A stretch of DNA of 64,000 bases from PNAI01 sp035501735 (GCA_035501735.1 DATJVR010000031.1:99097-163096), one strand, 5' to 3'; positions 15,652 through 24,482 are shown, numbered from the stretch's first letter. Numbers and translations: made by a program. Notes: generated by a model not told the origin, from the sequence alone.

Positions 15652-16257
15652 ATGCCACGTCGTCCCGTTGCCCAAATTTCACTATTCGCCGCTGTCGTCA
15701 CACTCGCAATGACCGGGCTCAATTCTGCGGCGCTCGCCCATGTCGGCGACCATTCGCATATGAGCTTCGCCGAAGGCCTCGCGCATCCGTTCACCGGGCT
15801 CGACCACGTGCTGGCGATGGTGGCCGTGGGCTTGTGGGCGGCGCAGCTCGGTCGGCCAGCAGTCTGGCTGCTGCCGGCGACCTTTCCCGTCGTCATGGCG
15901 ATCGGGGCCGCAGTCGGCATGAGCGGCAGCGAGATGCCCTGGGTCGAGATCGGTGTCGCCGGCTCGGTGGTCGCACTCGGCGCCGCAATCGCGTTCGCCT
16001 ACCGGCCTTCGCTGGCGGCAAGTGCCGCCCTCATCGCGCTGTTCGCATTGCTGCACGGCTATAGCCACGGTGTCGAACTGCCCACTGATGCCTCCGGACT
16101 GACCTACGGCGCGGGTTTTGTCGCGGCGACGCTCACGCTGCATATGATCGGAATTGCGATCGGCCTGCTGGCAAATCGGATTCCCATGCGCTACGGCGCG
16201 CGCGCCGCAGGTGCGGCCATCGCCGTGACCGGCGCGGTTCTGCTGCTGACTGCCTGA
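15652..16257 (+). CDS. HupE/UreJ-family membrane protein
   Basis: A 201-residue integral membrane protein of the HupE/UreJ family, nickel or cobalt permease-like proteins often found with hydrogenase or urease genes. It has a signal-like N-terminus ending near AALAHVGDHSH, then AHPFTGLDHVLAMVAVGLWAAQ, the family hallmark with histidines for metal binding. A later LLHGYSHGVELP adds more histidines. About six membrane helices are expected. ATG 15652 is preferred over 15640 because GAGGA precedes it. No hydrogenase or urease genes are near. The last 67 bases overlap the end of the convergent EutA-like gene. Confidence 0.85.
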   Translation: MPRRPVAQISLFAAVVTLAMTGLNSAALAHVGDHSHMSFAEGLAHPFTGLDHVLAMVAVGLWAAQLGRPAVWLLPATFPVVMAIGAAVGMSGSEMPWVEIGVAGSVVALGAAIAFAYRPSLAASAALIALFALLHGYSHGVELPTDASGLTYGAGFVAATLTLHMIGIAIGLLANRIPMRYGARAAGAAIAVTGAVLLLTA

Positions 16258-17741
16258 GGGCCTGGAAAAATCAGCGACTTGATGACGACAGGCACGGCGC
16301 CTGAGCTTTCCAGCATGGCGCCGATGTCGATGTAGTCGAATTCTTTCAGCTCTAATCCATCGATCGATACGATCGGATTTTTGATCCGCATGTCCTCGCG
16401 CAGATGGATGCCGAGCAGGCCGCCTACATCGCCGTCGCCCGCGAGCAGGAGCGGATGACCGCGCGCGAGCACGCTCCTCAGCCCCTCGACGATGCCCCGG
16501 CAGAACGCATCGAGCCGCTGGTACGTGGCCGAGCCGCGCCACGGCACGAATACGGCCACCGGGCTCTCGCCCTCCGCCAGATCGAGCCGCTTGAGCATGC
16601 CGGCAATCGCGCGCGCGACCGCGGCCTGGTCGATCGTATCCTGATCAAGCGGCAAGGCCGGCGCGATCACCGGCACGTTGCGCAGCGGCAGCGCATCGAG
16701 CGGCGAGACATAGATGGTGCTGCCGCTGAGCTGGATTGTGTATTGCGATGCGCCGATCACGGTGGCGCGGATGCCTTCGTTCGAGGGCTCGAGCCGCACG
16801 CCGGCAGCCCCCACGCGGGCGCGGATTTCGTCGGCAAGCTGCGCGCCCAGATCGCCGAAGGCCGCGGTTTCGCGGCCGTAGATGAATTCGGCCACGCCGC
16901 CGGAAAAAGTGACCTGGGCGATCGGCAGGCGAGAAGTCAGCGGGTCAAGACGAAGCAGGCTCACGCCGTTGGCCTTGGGAACACCGCCACGCATGGCCTC
17001 GAACAGGCAGTCGGCCATTCGCGCCGCGAGCGCGCGTGCCGCGTCCGGCTTGAGCGTAACACCGGGCGTGACGTTGATGCCGAGATCCTTCGCAAAATGC
17101 CGTCCGGCTTCCTCGACGCGCGTGATGCGGCCGGCGGCATCGAGGCAGATCAGCCGCGCACCGACATCGAGCGCCGTGAGATCGACTACCTTGCCGTCCG
17201 CGCAGATCGCGATTTTCGACGTGCCGCCGCCGACGTCGACGTTCATCACCGCCGCCTGTTCGCGGATCGAACGCGCGGCCGCGCCCGAGCCATACGCGGC
17301 CATAACGGTTTCCAGGCTGTCGCCGGCGCTGACCGCAACGAGCTTCCCGGCCTCGCGGGCAAAAAGCTCGCCGATCGCGCGCGCATTGCGCCGTCGCACC
17401 GCGACGCCGGTAAGAATCAGCGCGCCGGTGTCAATCTCATCCGGTTCGACCTGGGCATCCTTGTATTGCCTGGCGATGAAGGCGCCGAGCGCATCGGCGT
17501 CGATTGTTTCTTCGGCCGAATACGGCGTGAGCAGAATATCGGATTGATAAAACGTCTCGCGCGCGGTGACCACGTAGCGCGCGTCCAGCCGCTCCAACAG
17601 AATGCGCGAAAACACCAGATGCGACGTCGACGAGCCGATGTCGACGCCGACGCTGAGCAAACAGATCTCGTCGTCCTCCCCGAGCGATCGCCCCGTACTG
17701 GAGAAGAAAACGCGGCCACCTTGGTCTTCGCCAGCGCTCAT
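16191..17741 (-). CDS. EutA-like ethanolamine ammonia-lyase reactivase homologue
   Basis: A 516-residue ASKHA (actin-like ATPase) protein resembling EutA, which reactivates B12-dependent ethanolamine ammonia-lyase by exchanging damaged cobalamin. Phosphate-1 motif DIGSSTSH is at 34-41 and phosphate-2 motif DVGGGTSK at 169-176. The FSGGVAEFIYGRE stretch and the late LLLAGDGDVGGLLG also fit EutA. No EutB, EutC or microcompartment genes are in the window. Its start is four bases after the amidohydrolase stop, so it is the last gene of the ABC/cupin operon. It may service a different cofactor enzyme here. The 3' end runs 67 bases into the convergent hupE-like gene. Confidence 0.75.
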   Translation of the reverse strand: MSAGEDQGGRVFFSSTGRSLGEDDEICLLSVGVDIGSSTSHLVFSRILLERLDARYVVTARETFYQSDILLTPYSAEETIDADALGAFIARQYKDAQVEPDEIDTGALILTGVAVRRRNARAIGELFAREAGKLVAVSAGDSLETVMAAYGSGAAARSIREQAAVMNVDVGGGTSKIAICADGKVVDLTALDVGARLICLDAAGRITRVEEAGRHFAKDLGINVTPGVTLKPDAARALAARMADCLFEAMRGGVPKANGVSLLRLDPLTSRLPIAQVTFSGGVAEFIYGRETAAFGDLGAQLADEIRARVGAAGVRLEPSNEGIRATVIGASQYTIQLSGSTIYVSPLDALPLRNVPVIAPALPLDQDTIDQAAVARAIAGMLKRLDLAEGESPVAVFVPWRGSATYQRLDAFCRGIVEGLRSVLARGHPLLLAGDGDVGGLLGIHLREDMRIKNPIVSIDGLELKEFDYIDIGAMLESSGAVPVVIKSLIFPGPQAVSSRTAPVTAMAAPAARAP

Positions 17742-17745
17742 CGCG

Positions 17746-18747
17746 TCAGGTGGCCTTCAGCTTCAGCAGCGCGTCCGCATTGCCGTGCGTGAGCTTGGCC
17801 ATGTCGGCTGGAGAGAGTGCGACGCCGTCGAGGAATTCGCGGCCTTTTTCATTGAGCGCATAAGGATAGTCGACGGAGAACATCAGTCGGTCGATGCCGA
17901 ACGTCTGCAGCGCCGCGATAAACGGCGGCTGGCTGAAGATGCCGCTGGTGGTGATCCAGACCTGGTCGAGGATCTGCCGGCTCGGCGCCCGCTTGAGGTG
18001 ATCGACGTCCAGCACCGAAGTCTCGTCGATCCGAACCAGCATCACCGGCAGCATTTCGCCCATATGGCCGATGATGAGCTTGAGCTTCGGGTGCTTGTCG
18101 AGCGTGCCGGCCAGCACCATGCGCAGCACGTGGATTGCCGTTTCGGAGTGCCAGCCCCAGGCGGCGCTTTCCAGCACGCGGCCGGCGCCCTCTTTGAGGC
18201 CTGAATAATAAGCCTGCCGCACCGGCTCGGGCGGCAGATGCGGATGAATATAGATCGGCACATCGAGCTGAACGGCCGCGGCCAGCACTCCGTCATAGCT
18301 CGGATCGTCGAGGAAGCGGCCTTCGGTCGTGCCGTTGATCAATCCGCCGAGGAAGCGCAATTCCTTCACCGCCCGCACCAGTTCGGCGGCGCAGGCATCG
18401 GGACTCTGCATCGGCAGCACCGCGAAGCCCTTGAAGCGGTCGGGATGGCGTGCGCAGGCCGCCGCCAGATAGTCGTTCATCTCGCGCGCCATGGCGACGC
18501 CGTCGGCGCCGGGCACAAGATCGGGACCGGGGCCGGTATTGGAGAGCACCTGCACCGTGATGCCGTTCTCGTCCATCGATTTGAGTCGGCGCTCGCCTAT
18601 GTCAGGCAGCATCTCCATCGGATTGGGCCGGTTGGTTGGCGGCTTCCTCGGCTTGAAGCCGCGGCGGCTGATGGCGGCCTTGTCGATCCGCTGGACCAGG
18701 GCCGGTACCGTGAAATGCTCTTCAAGTGCGACGACACGCATCAACAT
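17746..18747 (-). CDS. Amidohydrolase-2 family protein, gamma-resorcylate decarboxylase type
   Basis: A 333-residue metal-dependent TIM-barrel enzyme of the ACMSD/gamma-resorcylate decarboxylase group, which removes carboxylate groups from aromatic acids. Metal ligands are visible in LEEHF (E9, H11), IYIHPH near residue 170, GHMGE near 225 and SVDYPY near 290. The ATG at 18747 is preceded by a strong AGGAGGACA. The gene sits between two cupin genes and the EutA-like gene in one operon. A hydrolase or hydratase role cannot be excluded, since the family is mechanistically mixed. Confidence 0.82.
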   Translation of the reverse strand: MLMRVVALEEHFTVPALVQRIDKAAISRRGFKPRKPPTNRPNPMEMLPDIGERRLKSMDENGITVQVLSNTGPGPDLVPGADGVAMAREMNDYLAAACARHPDRFKGFAVLPMQSPDACAAELVRAVKELRFLGGLINGTTEGRFLDDPSYDGVLAAAVQLDVPIYIHPHLPPEPVRQAYYSGLKEGAGRVLESAAWGWHSETAIHVLRMVLAGTLDKHPKLKLIIGHMGEMLPVMLVRIDETSVLDVDHLKRAPSRQILDQVWITTSGIFSQPPFIAALQTFGIDRLMFSVDYPYALNEKGREFLDGVALSPADMAKLTHGNADALLKLKAT

Positions 18748-18819
18748 TGTCCTCCTGATTGGTTGCTCAAGCTATCGCATTGGATTGCCGCGGCTCGGCC
18801 GGATTCATTAAGGCAAGCA

Positions 18820-20037
18820 TCATTCCTTCGGCAGCTCGCCCTTGTAGTTCTTGTCGTAGTATTCCGGCTTCATCCGGTTCTCGACGCCTTCCTGGGCGAG
18901 TTTCGCGTCGTATTCCTTCTTGATGAAGGGATCCTCCATCCAATACGGAATCGCGCTGCCGCCTTCCGGAATGTCCATCGCCGTGTAGTCGATGTGCCTC
19001 TCGCCCGGCGGTCCCGGTTCGCGGCCGGGATTGTGCGGCCCGAACCACGCGGTCAACCGCAACGGCTCCTTCGATGCGCCGAAGTGCTGGTGGAACCAGC
19101 GCGCACCGCCCGGCGCCGCCGACACCATGCCGACCGGTTCGTAATCGACGCGTTTGATCTCGTCCGCCTTGCCGTCCTTCCACGGCGTGACGCCGTTCCG
19201 TTCCGGCCACGTATAGGTATAGCCCTTGCCCTTGATGCAGATCAGCACCGCGGCCGAGGTGTGCGCGTGCGCCTTGGAATAACGACCGTTCTCGTGCTGT
19301 CCGACCCAGAGATAGAACGTGTTGCCGGTCATGAACGGCTCGATGCGGCGAAAACCGGGCGAGCGGCGGTTGTCGAGCGGCAGATCGCAGTTCACGATGT
19401 CCGGGACGAAATTCGTGCGCCGCATCGCAAGCCCGCGTACCGGATCGGGCTCGATGTCGTCCTTGTATTTGTAGAAATCGTCTGCGCCCGAAAAGCGGTC
19501 GCGGAATTGATAAGGGCAGTCGAAGATCGCACCCACATTGTTGATGAGATTCATCAAGTTCGGTGCGGTGGTGCCCGACAGGAGCAGTGCCGGCGCCGAG
19601 CTGGCATTCACCAGGCGGTGCCAAGCATTCACCGGGATCGAGAACAGCGAGCCCTTCTGCCATTCGAACACATGGCGCTTGGAATCGTTGTCGAGCCATA
19701 CCTCCGTGGTGCCGCGACCTTCGACCACGAAGAAGATTTCCTCATAAAGATGCTTCTCCGCGTTGATCGCGCCCGCGCCCGGCACCTCGATCACGTAGCA
19801 GCCCCATTTGCCTTCGGTGCCGTGAAGCTGAATGTAGGTGCCGCGACCGCCCGTGCGCTTCCACGGCGCGAGGGGCAGGTTTTGCACCTTGCTCACGCCG
19901 ATGTCGCGGAACACCGGGATGCCTTCCGATTCCATGAAAATGTCGTATGGCGTCTTCGGCCGGCCGAACTTGCCGAATCCCGCGCGCTGGCCGGCGGTCG
20001 GCTCGTGCCAGTGCACCTGGCCCGGAACATCATGCAT
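18820..20037 (-). CDS. Double-cupin protein A, unknown reaction
   Basis: A 405-residue protein with two cupin barrels. The first, about residues 60-150, carries YEEIFFVVEGRGTTEVW but few metal ligands. The second, about 230-330, has KAHAHTSAAVLICIKGKGY with an HxH metal motif, and a later WFHQHFG. It is paralogous to the next gene upstream, with shared landmarks such as FVPDIVN/FVPDAVN and WFHQHF. Double cupins include gentisate-type ring-cleaving dioxygenases, and from memory homologues are sometimes labelled ethanolamine ammonia-lyase activating proteins, unverified. The ATG at 20037 has AGGAG upstream and overlaps the preceding gene by eight bases. Confidence 0.7.
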   Translation of the reverse strand: MHDVPGQVHWHEPTAGQRAGFGKFGRPKTPYDIFMESEGIPVFRDIGVSKVQNLPLAPWKRTGGRGTYIQLHGTEGKWGCYVIEVPGAGAINAEKHLYEEIFFVVEGRGTTEVWLDNDSKRHVFEWQKGSLFSIPVNAWHRLVNASSAPALLLSGTTAPNLMNLINNVGAIFDCPYQFRDRFSGADDFYKYKDDIEPDPVRGLAMRRTNFVPDIVNCDLPLDNRRSPGFRRIEPFMTGNTFYLWVGQHENGRYSKAHAHTSAAVLICIKGKGYTYTWPERNGVTPWKDGKADEIKRVDYEPVGMVSAAPGGARWFHQHFGASKEPLRLTAWFGPHNPGREPGPPGERHIDYTAMDIPEGGSAIPYWMEDPFIKKEYDAKLAQEGVENRMKPEYYDKNYKGELPKE

Positions 20038-21175
20038 GGGCCTTCTCCTCTTCGTCTGCGGATTTTGCCGACGGCAGATCGGCTTTTTCCGCCGCATAGG
20101 CCTTGTCCATCTGTGATGTCAGCCCGTGCTTGGCCAATTCCTTGGCGAACAACTGACGCGTCGCCGGATTCTCGTCGGCGTAATCGATCTGGTCGCCGCC
20201 CGTACGCTTGCTGATCCAGGCTTTCGGGACGCCTTGCGCGTTGCGGATCGCGACGCCCTCGTGCTTGAACGCCAGATAGCGTGCGGATGTCGTGCCGGTG
20301 TTGAAATGCTGATGGAACCACATGTTCGGCGGCACGATCATGGTGCCGACGTGCCACTCGTAGCGCCGTGGTGCATCGCCTTCCGGCCACATCAGCGAAA
20401 AGCCTTCGCCCGACAGGATGATGACGTGCGCGCCGGGGCCGTGCGCGTGCGCCTTCTTGTATGTGCCGATCGGAAACTGCGAGATGTGGCTGTTGAGCGA
20501 GCTCTTGGCGAAATTGAATCGGATATGTCCGCCGCCGGCGCCGCGCTCCTTCGCGGTGATCAGCGGCAGGTTGACTGCGTCCGGCACGAAATTGGTCGCG
20601 AGCAGAAAACCCTTGTGTTCGTTTTTGGCGGCGAAATAATCCGGCTCGCCCGAGAAGCGACCTTTGAAGTCGTATTTTGTGTTGAAGATGAAATCGATGT
20701 CCTCGTAAAGGTTGATCACCACCGGCGCATTGGTCACCGCCACGTAACGTGCCGGCTCGCGCCCGGAGCCGTTGAAGTGCTGATGCCAGCAGTTGAGCGG
20801 GATCGCGAACAGCGCGCCCGCCTTCCATTCGAACGTGATGCGCTGGCCGGCATCGTTCCATACGGTGGTTGAGCCGCGTCCGTCGAGGATCATGATCGTT
20901 TCCTCGAACAGCTGCCGCTGCGGTTCGAGCTTCTTGCCGGGCGGGATTTCGCACACATAGCAATCGTTCGATGTGCGCGATGCCTCGTGGTTCATGAACA
21001 CGCCGAAGCCGCCGCGCCGCGCCCACGGTTTCAGCTCGACCGTATGCAGATTGGGCACATAGAGCGAGCTGATGATGTCGAGTCCCTCGCTCTTCACCCA
21101 GCGCGTATAGGGCGTTTCCTTTTCGGTGGCGAACTTCTTTGCCAGCTCTTCCGAAACGACGGCGTCCTTGGCCAT
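20030..21175 (-). CDS. Double-cupin protein B, unknown reaction
   Basis: A 381-residue paralogue of the next gene. The N-terminal cupin includes FEETIMILDGRGSTTVW and an IPLNCWHQHFNG motif. The C-terminal cupin has KAHAHGPGAHVIILSGEG, with three histidines in metal-binding spacing, and NMWFHQHFN. The C-terminal cupin is thus the likely iron- or manganese-binding domain. The ATG at 21175 is chosen because GGAG lies six bases before it; two other ATGs lie 6 and 15 bases upstream. Tandem, overlapping paralogues suggest a heteromeric complex or two successive steps. A gentisate-like dioxygenase role is possible but unproven. Confidence 0.7.
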   Translation of the reverse strand: MAKDAVVSEELAKKFATEKETPYTRWVKSEGLDIISSLYVPNLHTVELKPWARRGGFGVFMNHEASRTSNDCYVCEIPPGKKLEPQRQLFEETIMILDGRGSTTVWNDAGQRITFEWKAGALFAIPLNCWHQHFNGSGREPARYVAVTNAPVVINLYEDIDFIFNTKYDFKGRFSGEPDYFAAKNEHKGFLLATNFVPDAVNLPLITAKERGAGGGHIRFNFAKSSLNSHISQFPIGTYKKAHAHGPGAHVIILSGEGFSLMWPEGDAPRRYEWHVGTMIVPPNMWFHQHFNTGTTSARYLAFKHEGVAIRNAQGVPKAWISKRTGGDQIDYADENPATRQLFAKELAKHGLTSQMDKAYAAEKADLPSAKSADEEEKAHA

Positions 21176-21194
21176 TTTCATCTCCTGCATTGCA

Positions 21195-22310
21195 TCAATT
21201 CATGCTGTTCGGAATGGCGATGCACTTTTCGGCTTTCATCCGGATGTGGATCGGATCGCCGACCGGCGTGCGCAGCGACGGATGCGCGCGCGCCAGCAGC
21301 ACGCAATCGCCGACGTTGACCTGAAAATCCAAATACTCGCCAAGAAAGGCCTTTGCCGCGACCGTGCCGGCGCAGACATTATAACCATCCTCGTGGTTCT
21401 GCGGCTGCTCGGAAAGTTCCACATCCTCCGGCCGCACCGAGATGACAACGGCATCGTTCTTGCGAACCATGTCGTCGCATTGCACGTCGAGTGCGCCGAA
21501 TTTCGTCGTCACCTGGCAGCGGCCGTTGCCGCTGTGCGCCGACATGACCGTGGCATCGAGGAAATTCGTGGTCCCGACGAAATCCGCCACGAACCGGTTG
21601 CGCGGCCGTTCATAGATGTCGCGCGGCGACCCGATCTGCACGATACGGCCTTCGTTCATCACCGCGATCTCGTGCGACAGCGCCAGTGCCTCGCTCTGGT
21701 CGTGCGTGACATAAACGGTAGTCAGTTTCAGCTCGCGTTGCAGCCGCTTGAGCTCGAACCGCATGCGCTCGCGCAGCTTGGCGTCGAGGTTGGACAGCGG
21801 CTCGTCGAGCAGCAGCAATTGCGGTTCCATCACCAGCGCCCGTGCCAGCGCCAGGCGCTGCTGCTGTCCGCCCGAAAGCTTGGTCGCATCGCGATCCGCA
21901 AGCTGTTCGAGCGCGACCGCACGCAGCACGCGCATGACTCGCTCGTCGATGTCCTTCCGGCTGAGCTTCCGCTTCCGCACCTGCAGCGGAAACGCCGCGT
22001 TCTGGAACACGTTCATATGCGGCCAGATCGCGTAGGACTGAAACACCATGCCGAAATTGCGTTGGTTGGGCGGAACGAAAATTCCGTCGTCCGCCGAGAA
22101 CATCACGCGCCCGCCCACCAAAATCTCGCCGGCGCGCGGCCGCTCAAGCCCCGCGATCGAGCGCAGCGTCGTGGTCTTGCCGCAGCCGCTCGGGCCGAGC
22201 AGCGTGAACAGCTTGCCCTCCGGCACATCGAAGCTCACGTCCTGCGCGGCCTTGATCGCCTGGCCGCCCGGGCCGGGATATTCGGTATAGAGTGCCTTGA
22301 CGCTGAGCAT
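21195..22310 (-). CDS. ABC transporter ATPase, spermidine/iron/phosphonate type
   Basis: A 371-residue ATPase for a binding-protein-dependent importer. Walker A is GPSGCGKTT, the signature is LSGGQQQRLALARAL, and Walker B is LLLLDEPLSNLD, with the H-loop in VYVTHDQSEAL. The C-terminal 120 residues form a TOBE-type domain, as in FbpC/PotA/MalK-like proteins. The ATG at 22310 lies two bases after the permease stop, so the pair is translationally linked. The cargo is not evident; in this operon it may be an aromatic acid or a metal complex. Confidence 0.9.
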   Translation of the reverse strand: MLSVKALYTEYPGPGGQAIKAAQDVSFDVPEGKLFTLLGPSGCGKTTTLRSIAGLERPRAGEILVGGRVMFSADDGIFVPPNQRNFGMVFQSYAIWPHMNVFQNAAFPLQVRKRKLSRKDIDERVMRVLRAVALEQLADRDATKLSGGQQQRLALARALVMEPQLLLLDEPLSNLDAKLRERMRFELKRLQRELKLTTVYVTHDQSEALALSHEIAVMNEGRIVQIGSPRDIYERPRNRFVADFVGTTNFLDATVMSAHSGNGRCQVTTKFGALDVQCDDMVRKNDAVVISVRPEDVELSEQPQNHEDGYNVCAGTVAAKAFLGEYLDFQVNVGDCVLLARAHPSLRTPVGDPIHIRMKAEKCIAIPNSMN

Positions 22311-22312
22311 GG

Positions 22313-24049
22313 TCAGGCTTCCGCCACTCCATATTTCTTGGCCACGAACTGCGCGAGCATCACGAAGCAGAACAGAGCCGCGATCAACATCACGCCGAGC
22401 GCGGACAGCTCGACATATTGCCCGTTCTGCCACAGCTCCCAGATCATGATCGACATCACCTCGGTACCGGGGCTGTACAGCAGGATCGAGCTCGACAGTT
22501 CGCGGATCGATACGATCACGATATAGATCCAGCCGGCGAGCAGACCGGGCTTGAGCAGTGGCAGCACGATGCGCCGGAACGTCATGGTCCAGGACGCGCC
22601 GCTCATCGCCGCCGATTCCTCGAGCTCCTTGTGAATCTGCAGCATCGAGGTCGAGCAATAGCGCATGCCGTAGGGCAAAAAGCGCGTCACATAGGCGATC
22701 AGCATGATCCAGAGCGTGCCGTAGATACCGATCGGCACGTACAGATAGCAGATCATGATCGCAAGCCCGAGCACCAGGCCCGGAAACACCAGCGGCATCG
22801 AGGCGAGATTGTCGATCAGCCAGCGGCCGGGCAGCCGCGTCCGCGTCACGATCCAGGCGATCACGGCGGTGACCAGCATGATCAGCGTCGCGCTGCCGAG
22901 CGATAACGCAAGACTGTTCCACACGGCGGTGCCGAACGCGGGTTCCGCCAGCACCGAGCCATAGGCGCTCAGCGACAGATTCTGCAGCGCGGCCCACGAC
23001 GGTGCGCTGTAGTATTTCTGCAGCGACGACCACAGCAGTACGCAAAAGGGCAGCGCCACGACCACGAAGAAATAGAGAATGAACAGGCCGGCCGTGAGAT
23101 AGCGCCAGCTGCCGAGGTCCATGGTGCGCGGACGGAATCCCTTGCCGGTCACCGTCGAAAACCGGTTGCTCTGCGCTGACAACCGCGACTGGAAATAGAT
23201 GCCGAACGATGTGATCACGAGCAGCGTCACCGCGTAGGTCGAGGCCAGCCCAATCTGGCTCGGATAGCGGTGAATCGCCTGATAGATTGCGGAGGTGTAG
23301 ACTTCGATGCCGACCGGCAGGCCGAGCAGCGCTGGGACCTCGAACGATTCCACCGCGCGCACGAACAGGATGAGCAGCGAAGCCAGCACCGCCGGCCAGG
23401 CGAGCCTCAGCGTCACGCGCGTGAAAACCTGCGGCACGCTCGCGCCACTCATCTGCGCTGATTCCTCCAGCGCCGGATCCATCGCGCGGAACGCCGCCGT
23501 CATGAGCAGGAACGCCATCGGCGAATAATGCAACCCGTCGACCCAGATCATTCCGGTCATCGAATAGATGTTGACGAAGACGAAATCGGTGTCGAACGAG
23601 TTTTGCAGCAGCGTGTTGATGATCCCGATCTTCGGACTCGCGAGCAGGATCCACGACACGGTGAACAGGATGCCGGGGATGATCAGTGGTATGATCGAGA
23701 GCGAGAAGAACAATGCTTTGCATGGCGTATTGGTGCGTTCGTTGACCCAGGCAAAGAAAGTCCCGAGCGTGAACGAGACCAGCGCCGCGCCGGTCGCGAA
23801 CCGCAGCGAATTGAACAACAACCGAAAGGTCTCAAAGCCGGTATAAGCCTCGATATAATTTTGCAGCGTGAACGCGGCCGGTGTGGTCGCCGTCTGCGGC
23901 GTGAGAAAACTCTGCCACAGCAGGAATCCGAGCGGCAGCAGCGTGAGCCACGCCACCAGCGCAACGGCGCCGCCGATCATCAACCACTTCGCATCGATGC
24001 GGACGCTCGGCCGTGGTGCGGCCGGCGCATCCAGCACGGCAGCGTTCAT
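22313..24049 (-). CDS. Fused ABC permease, Fe3+/2-aminoethylphosphonate type
   Basis: A 578-residue membrane protein with two permease halves of about six helices each. Both halves show the EAA-type loop (ALEESAQMSGASVPQVF and ELEESAAMSGASWTMTF). FbpB-type iron and phosphonate importers share this duplicated layout. The start ATG at 24049 follows AGAGGA, and its promoter with embedded operator is about 25-45 bases upstream. A substrate-binding gene of the matching class lies at 24.5-25.5 kb on the same strand, upstream of the promoter. Confidence 0.88.
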   Translation of the reverse strand: MNAAVLDAPAAPRPSVRIDAKWLMIGGAVALVAWLTLLPLGFLLWQSFLTPQTATTPAAFTLQNYIEAYTGFETFRLLFNSLRFATGAALVSFTLGTFFAWVNERTNTPCKALFFSLSIIPLIIPGILFTVSWILLASPKIGIINTLLQNSFDTDFVFVNIYSMTGMIWVDGLHYSPMAFLLMTAAFRAMDPALEESAQMSGASVPQVFTRVTLRLAWPAVLASLLILFVRAVESFEVPALLGLPVGIEVYTSAIYQAIHRYPSQIGLASTYAVTLLVITSFGIYFQSRLSAQSNRFSTVTGKGFRPRTMDLGSWRYLTAGLFILYFFVVVALPFCVLLWSSLQKYYSAPSWAALQNLSLSAYGSVLAEPAFGTAVWNSLALSLGSATLIMLVTAVIAWIVTRTRLPGRWLIDNLASMPLVFPGLVLGLAIMICYLYVPIGIYGTLWIMLIAYVTRFLPYGMRYCSTSMLQIHKELEESAAMSGASWTMTFRRIVLPLLKPGLLAGWIYIVIVSIRELSSSILLYSPGTEVMSIMIWELWQNGQYVELSALGVMLIAALFCFVMLAQFVAKKYGVAEA

Positions 24050-24071
24050 CGGATCCTCTGGGCTTCGTTCT

Positions 24072-24091
24072 TCTATATGGAACGTTGTTCC
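24072..24091 (-). promoter_or_regulatory. Promoter -10 and operator palindrome before ABC/cupin operon
   Basis: GGAACGTTGTTCC at 24079-24091 is a perfect GGAAC-N3-GTTCC inverted repeat. On the minus strand it is followed by TATAGAAGAAC, the same arrangement seen at 15.2 kb before the Rieske oxygenase. TATAGA would serve as the -10 element, with transcription starting near 24065 and a short leader to the ATG at 24049. The match of both palindrome and flank points to one shared regulator, most simply the IclR protein at 11.3 kb. Confidence 0.55.
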
Positions 24092-24162
24092 ACTATGCGA
24101 TCTGACCGTATCACCCGCCGCCGTGCCTGCAAACTCGCCTCTACTCGAGACAATCTCGCGCC

Positions 24163-24453
24163 TTAAGCCCCCTCAAGCGTGATGAGCATGTCGATGGCGG
24201 ACTGCTGGCGAAGCTCGATGAGCGGTTGATACTCCGGCGAATTGTACCACGCATCGAGCGCCGCCATATCGGGGAACTCGATGATGACCACGCGCTCCGG
24301 CTGCCAATATCCTTTCTCCAGAATCTTGTGGCTGCCACCACGCGTGATGTAGCGGCCGCCGTGGCGAGCGATCATGGGAGCCACTTTGGTCCGGTATTCT
24401 TCGAACTTCGCCGCGTCGGTGATCTTATGTTCCGCGATAATATAAGCCGGCAT
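24163..24453 (-). CDS. DUF1330 family protein
   Basis: A 96-residue protein of the DUF1330 family, a dimeric alpha/beta-barrel (ferredoxin-like) fold. The hallmark MPAYIIAEHKITD opens the protein, GGRYITRGG follows near residue 33, and RVVIIEFPDMAALDAWYNSPEYQ spans the middle. No function is established for most members. It follows the substrate-binding protein gene by 29 bases on the same strand. It lies upstream of the promoter that serves the permease, so it may be transcribed with the binding protein instead. Confidence 0.88.
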   Translation of the reverse strand: MPAYIIAEHKITDAAKFEEYRTKVAPMIARHGGRYITRGGSHKILEKGYWQPERVVIIEFPDMAALDAWYNSPEYQPLIELRQQSAIDMLITLEGA

Positions 24454-24482
24454 TTCATGTCCCTCCCGCGAATGATCGCGTC

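Noticed and set aside
16191..17741. EutA-like gene as evidence of ethanolamine utilisation or a microcompartment
   Set aside because: No EutB, EutC or shell-protein genes are in the window, and the operon partners are catabolic enzymes and an importer.
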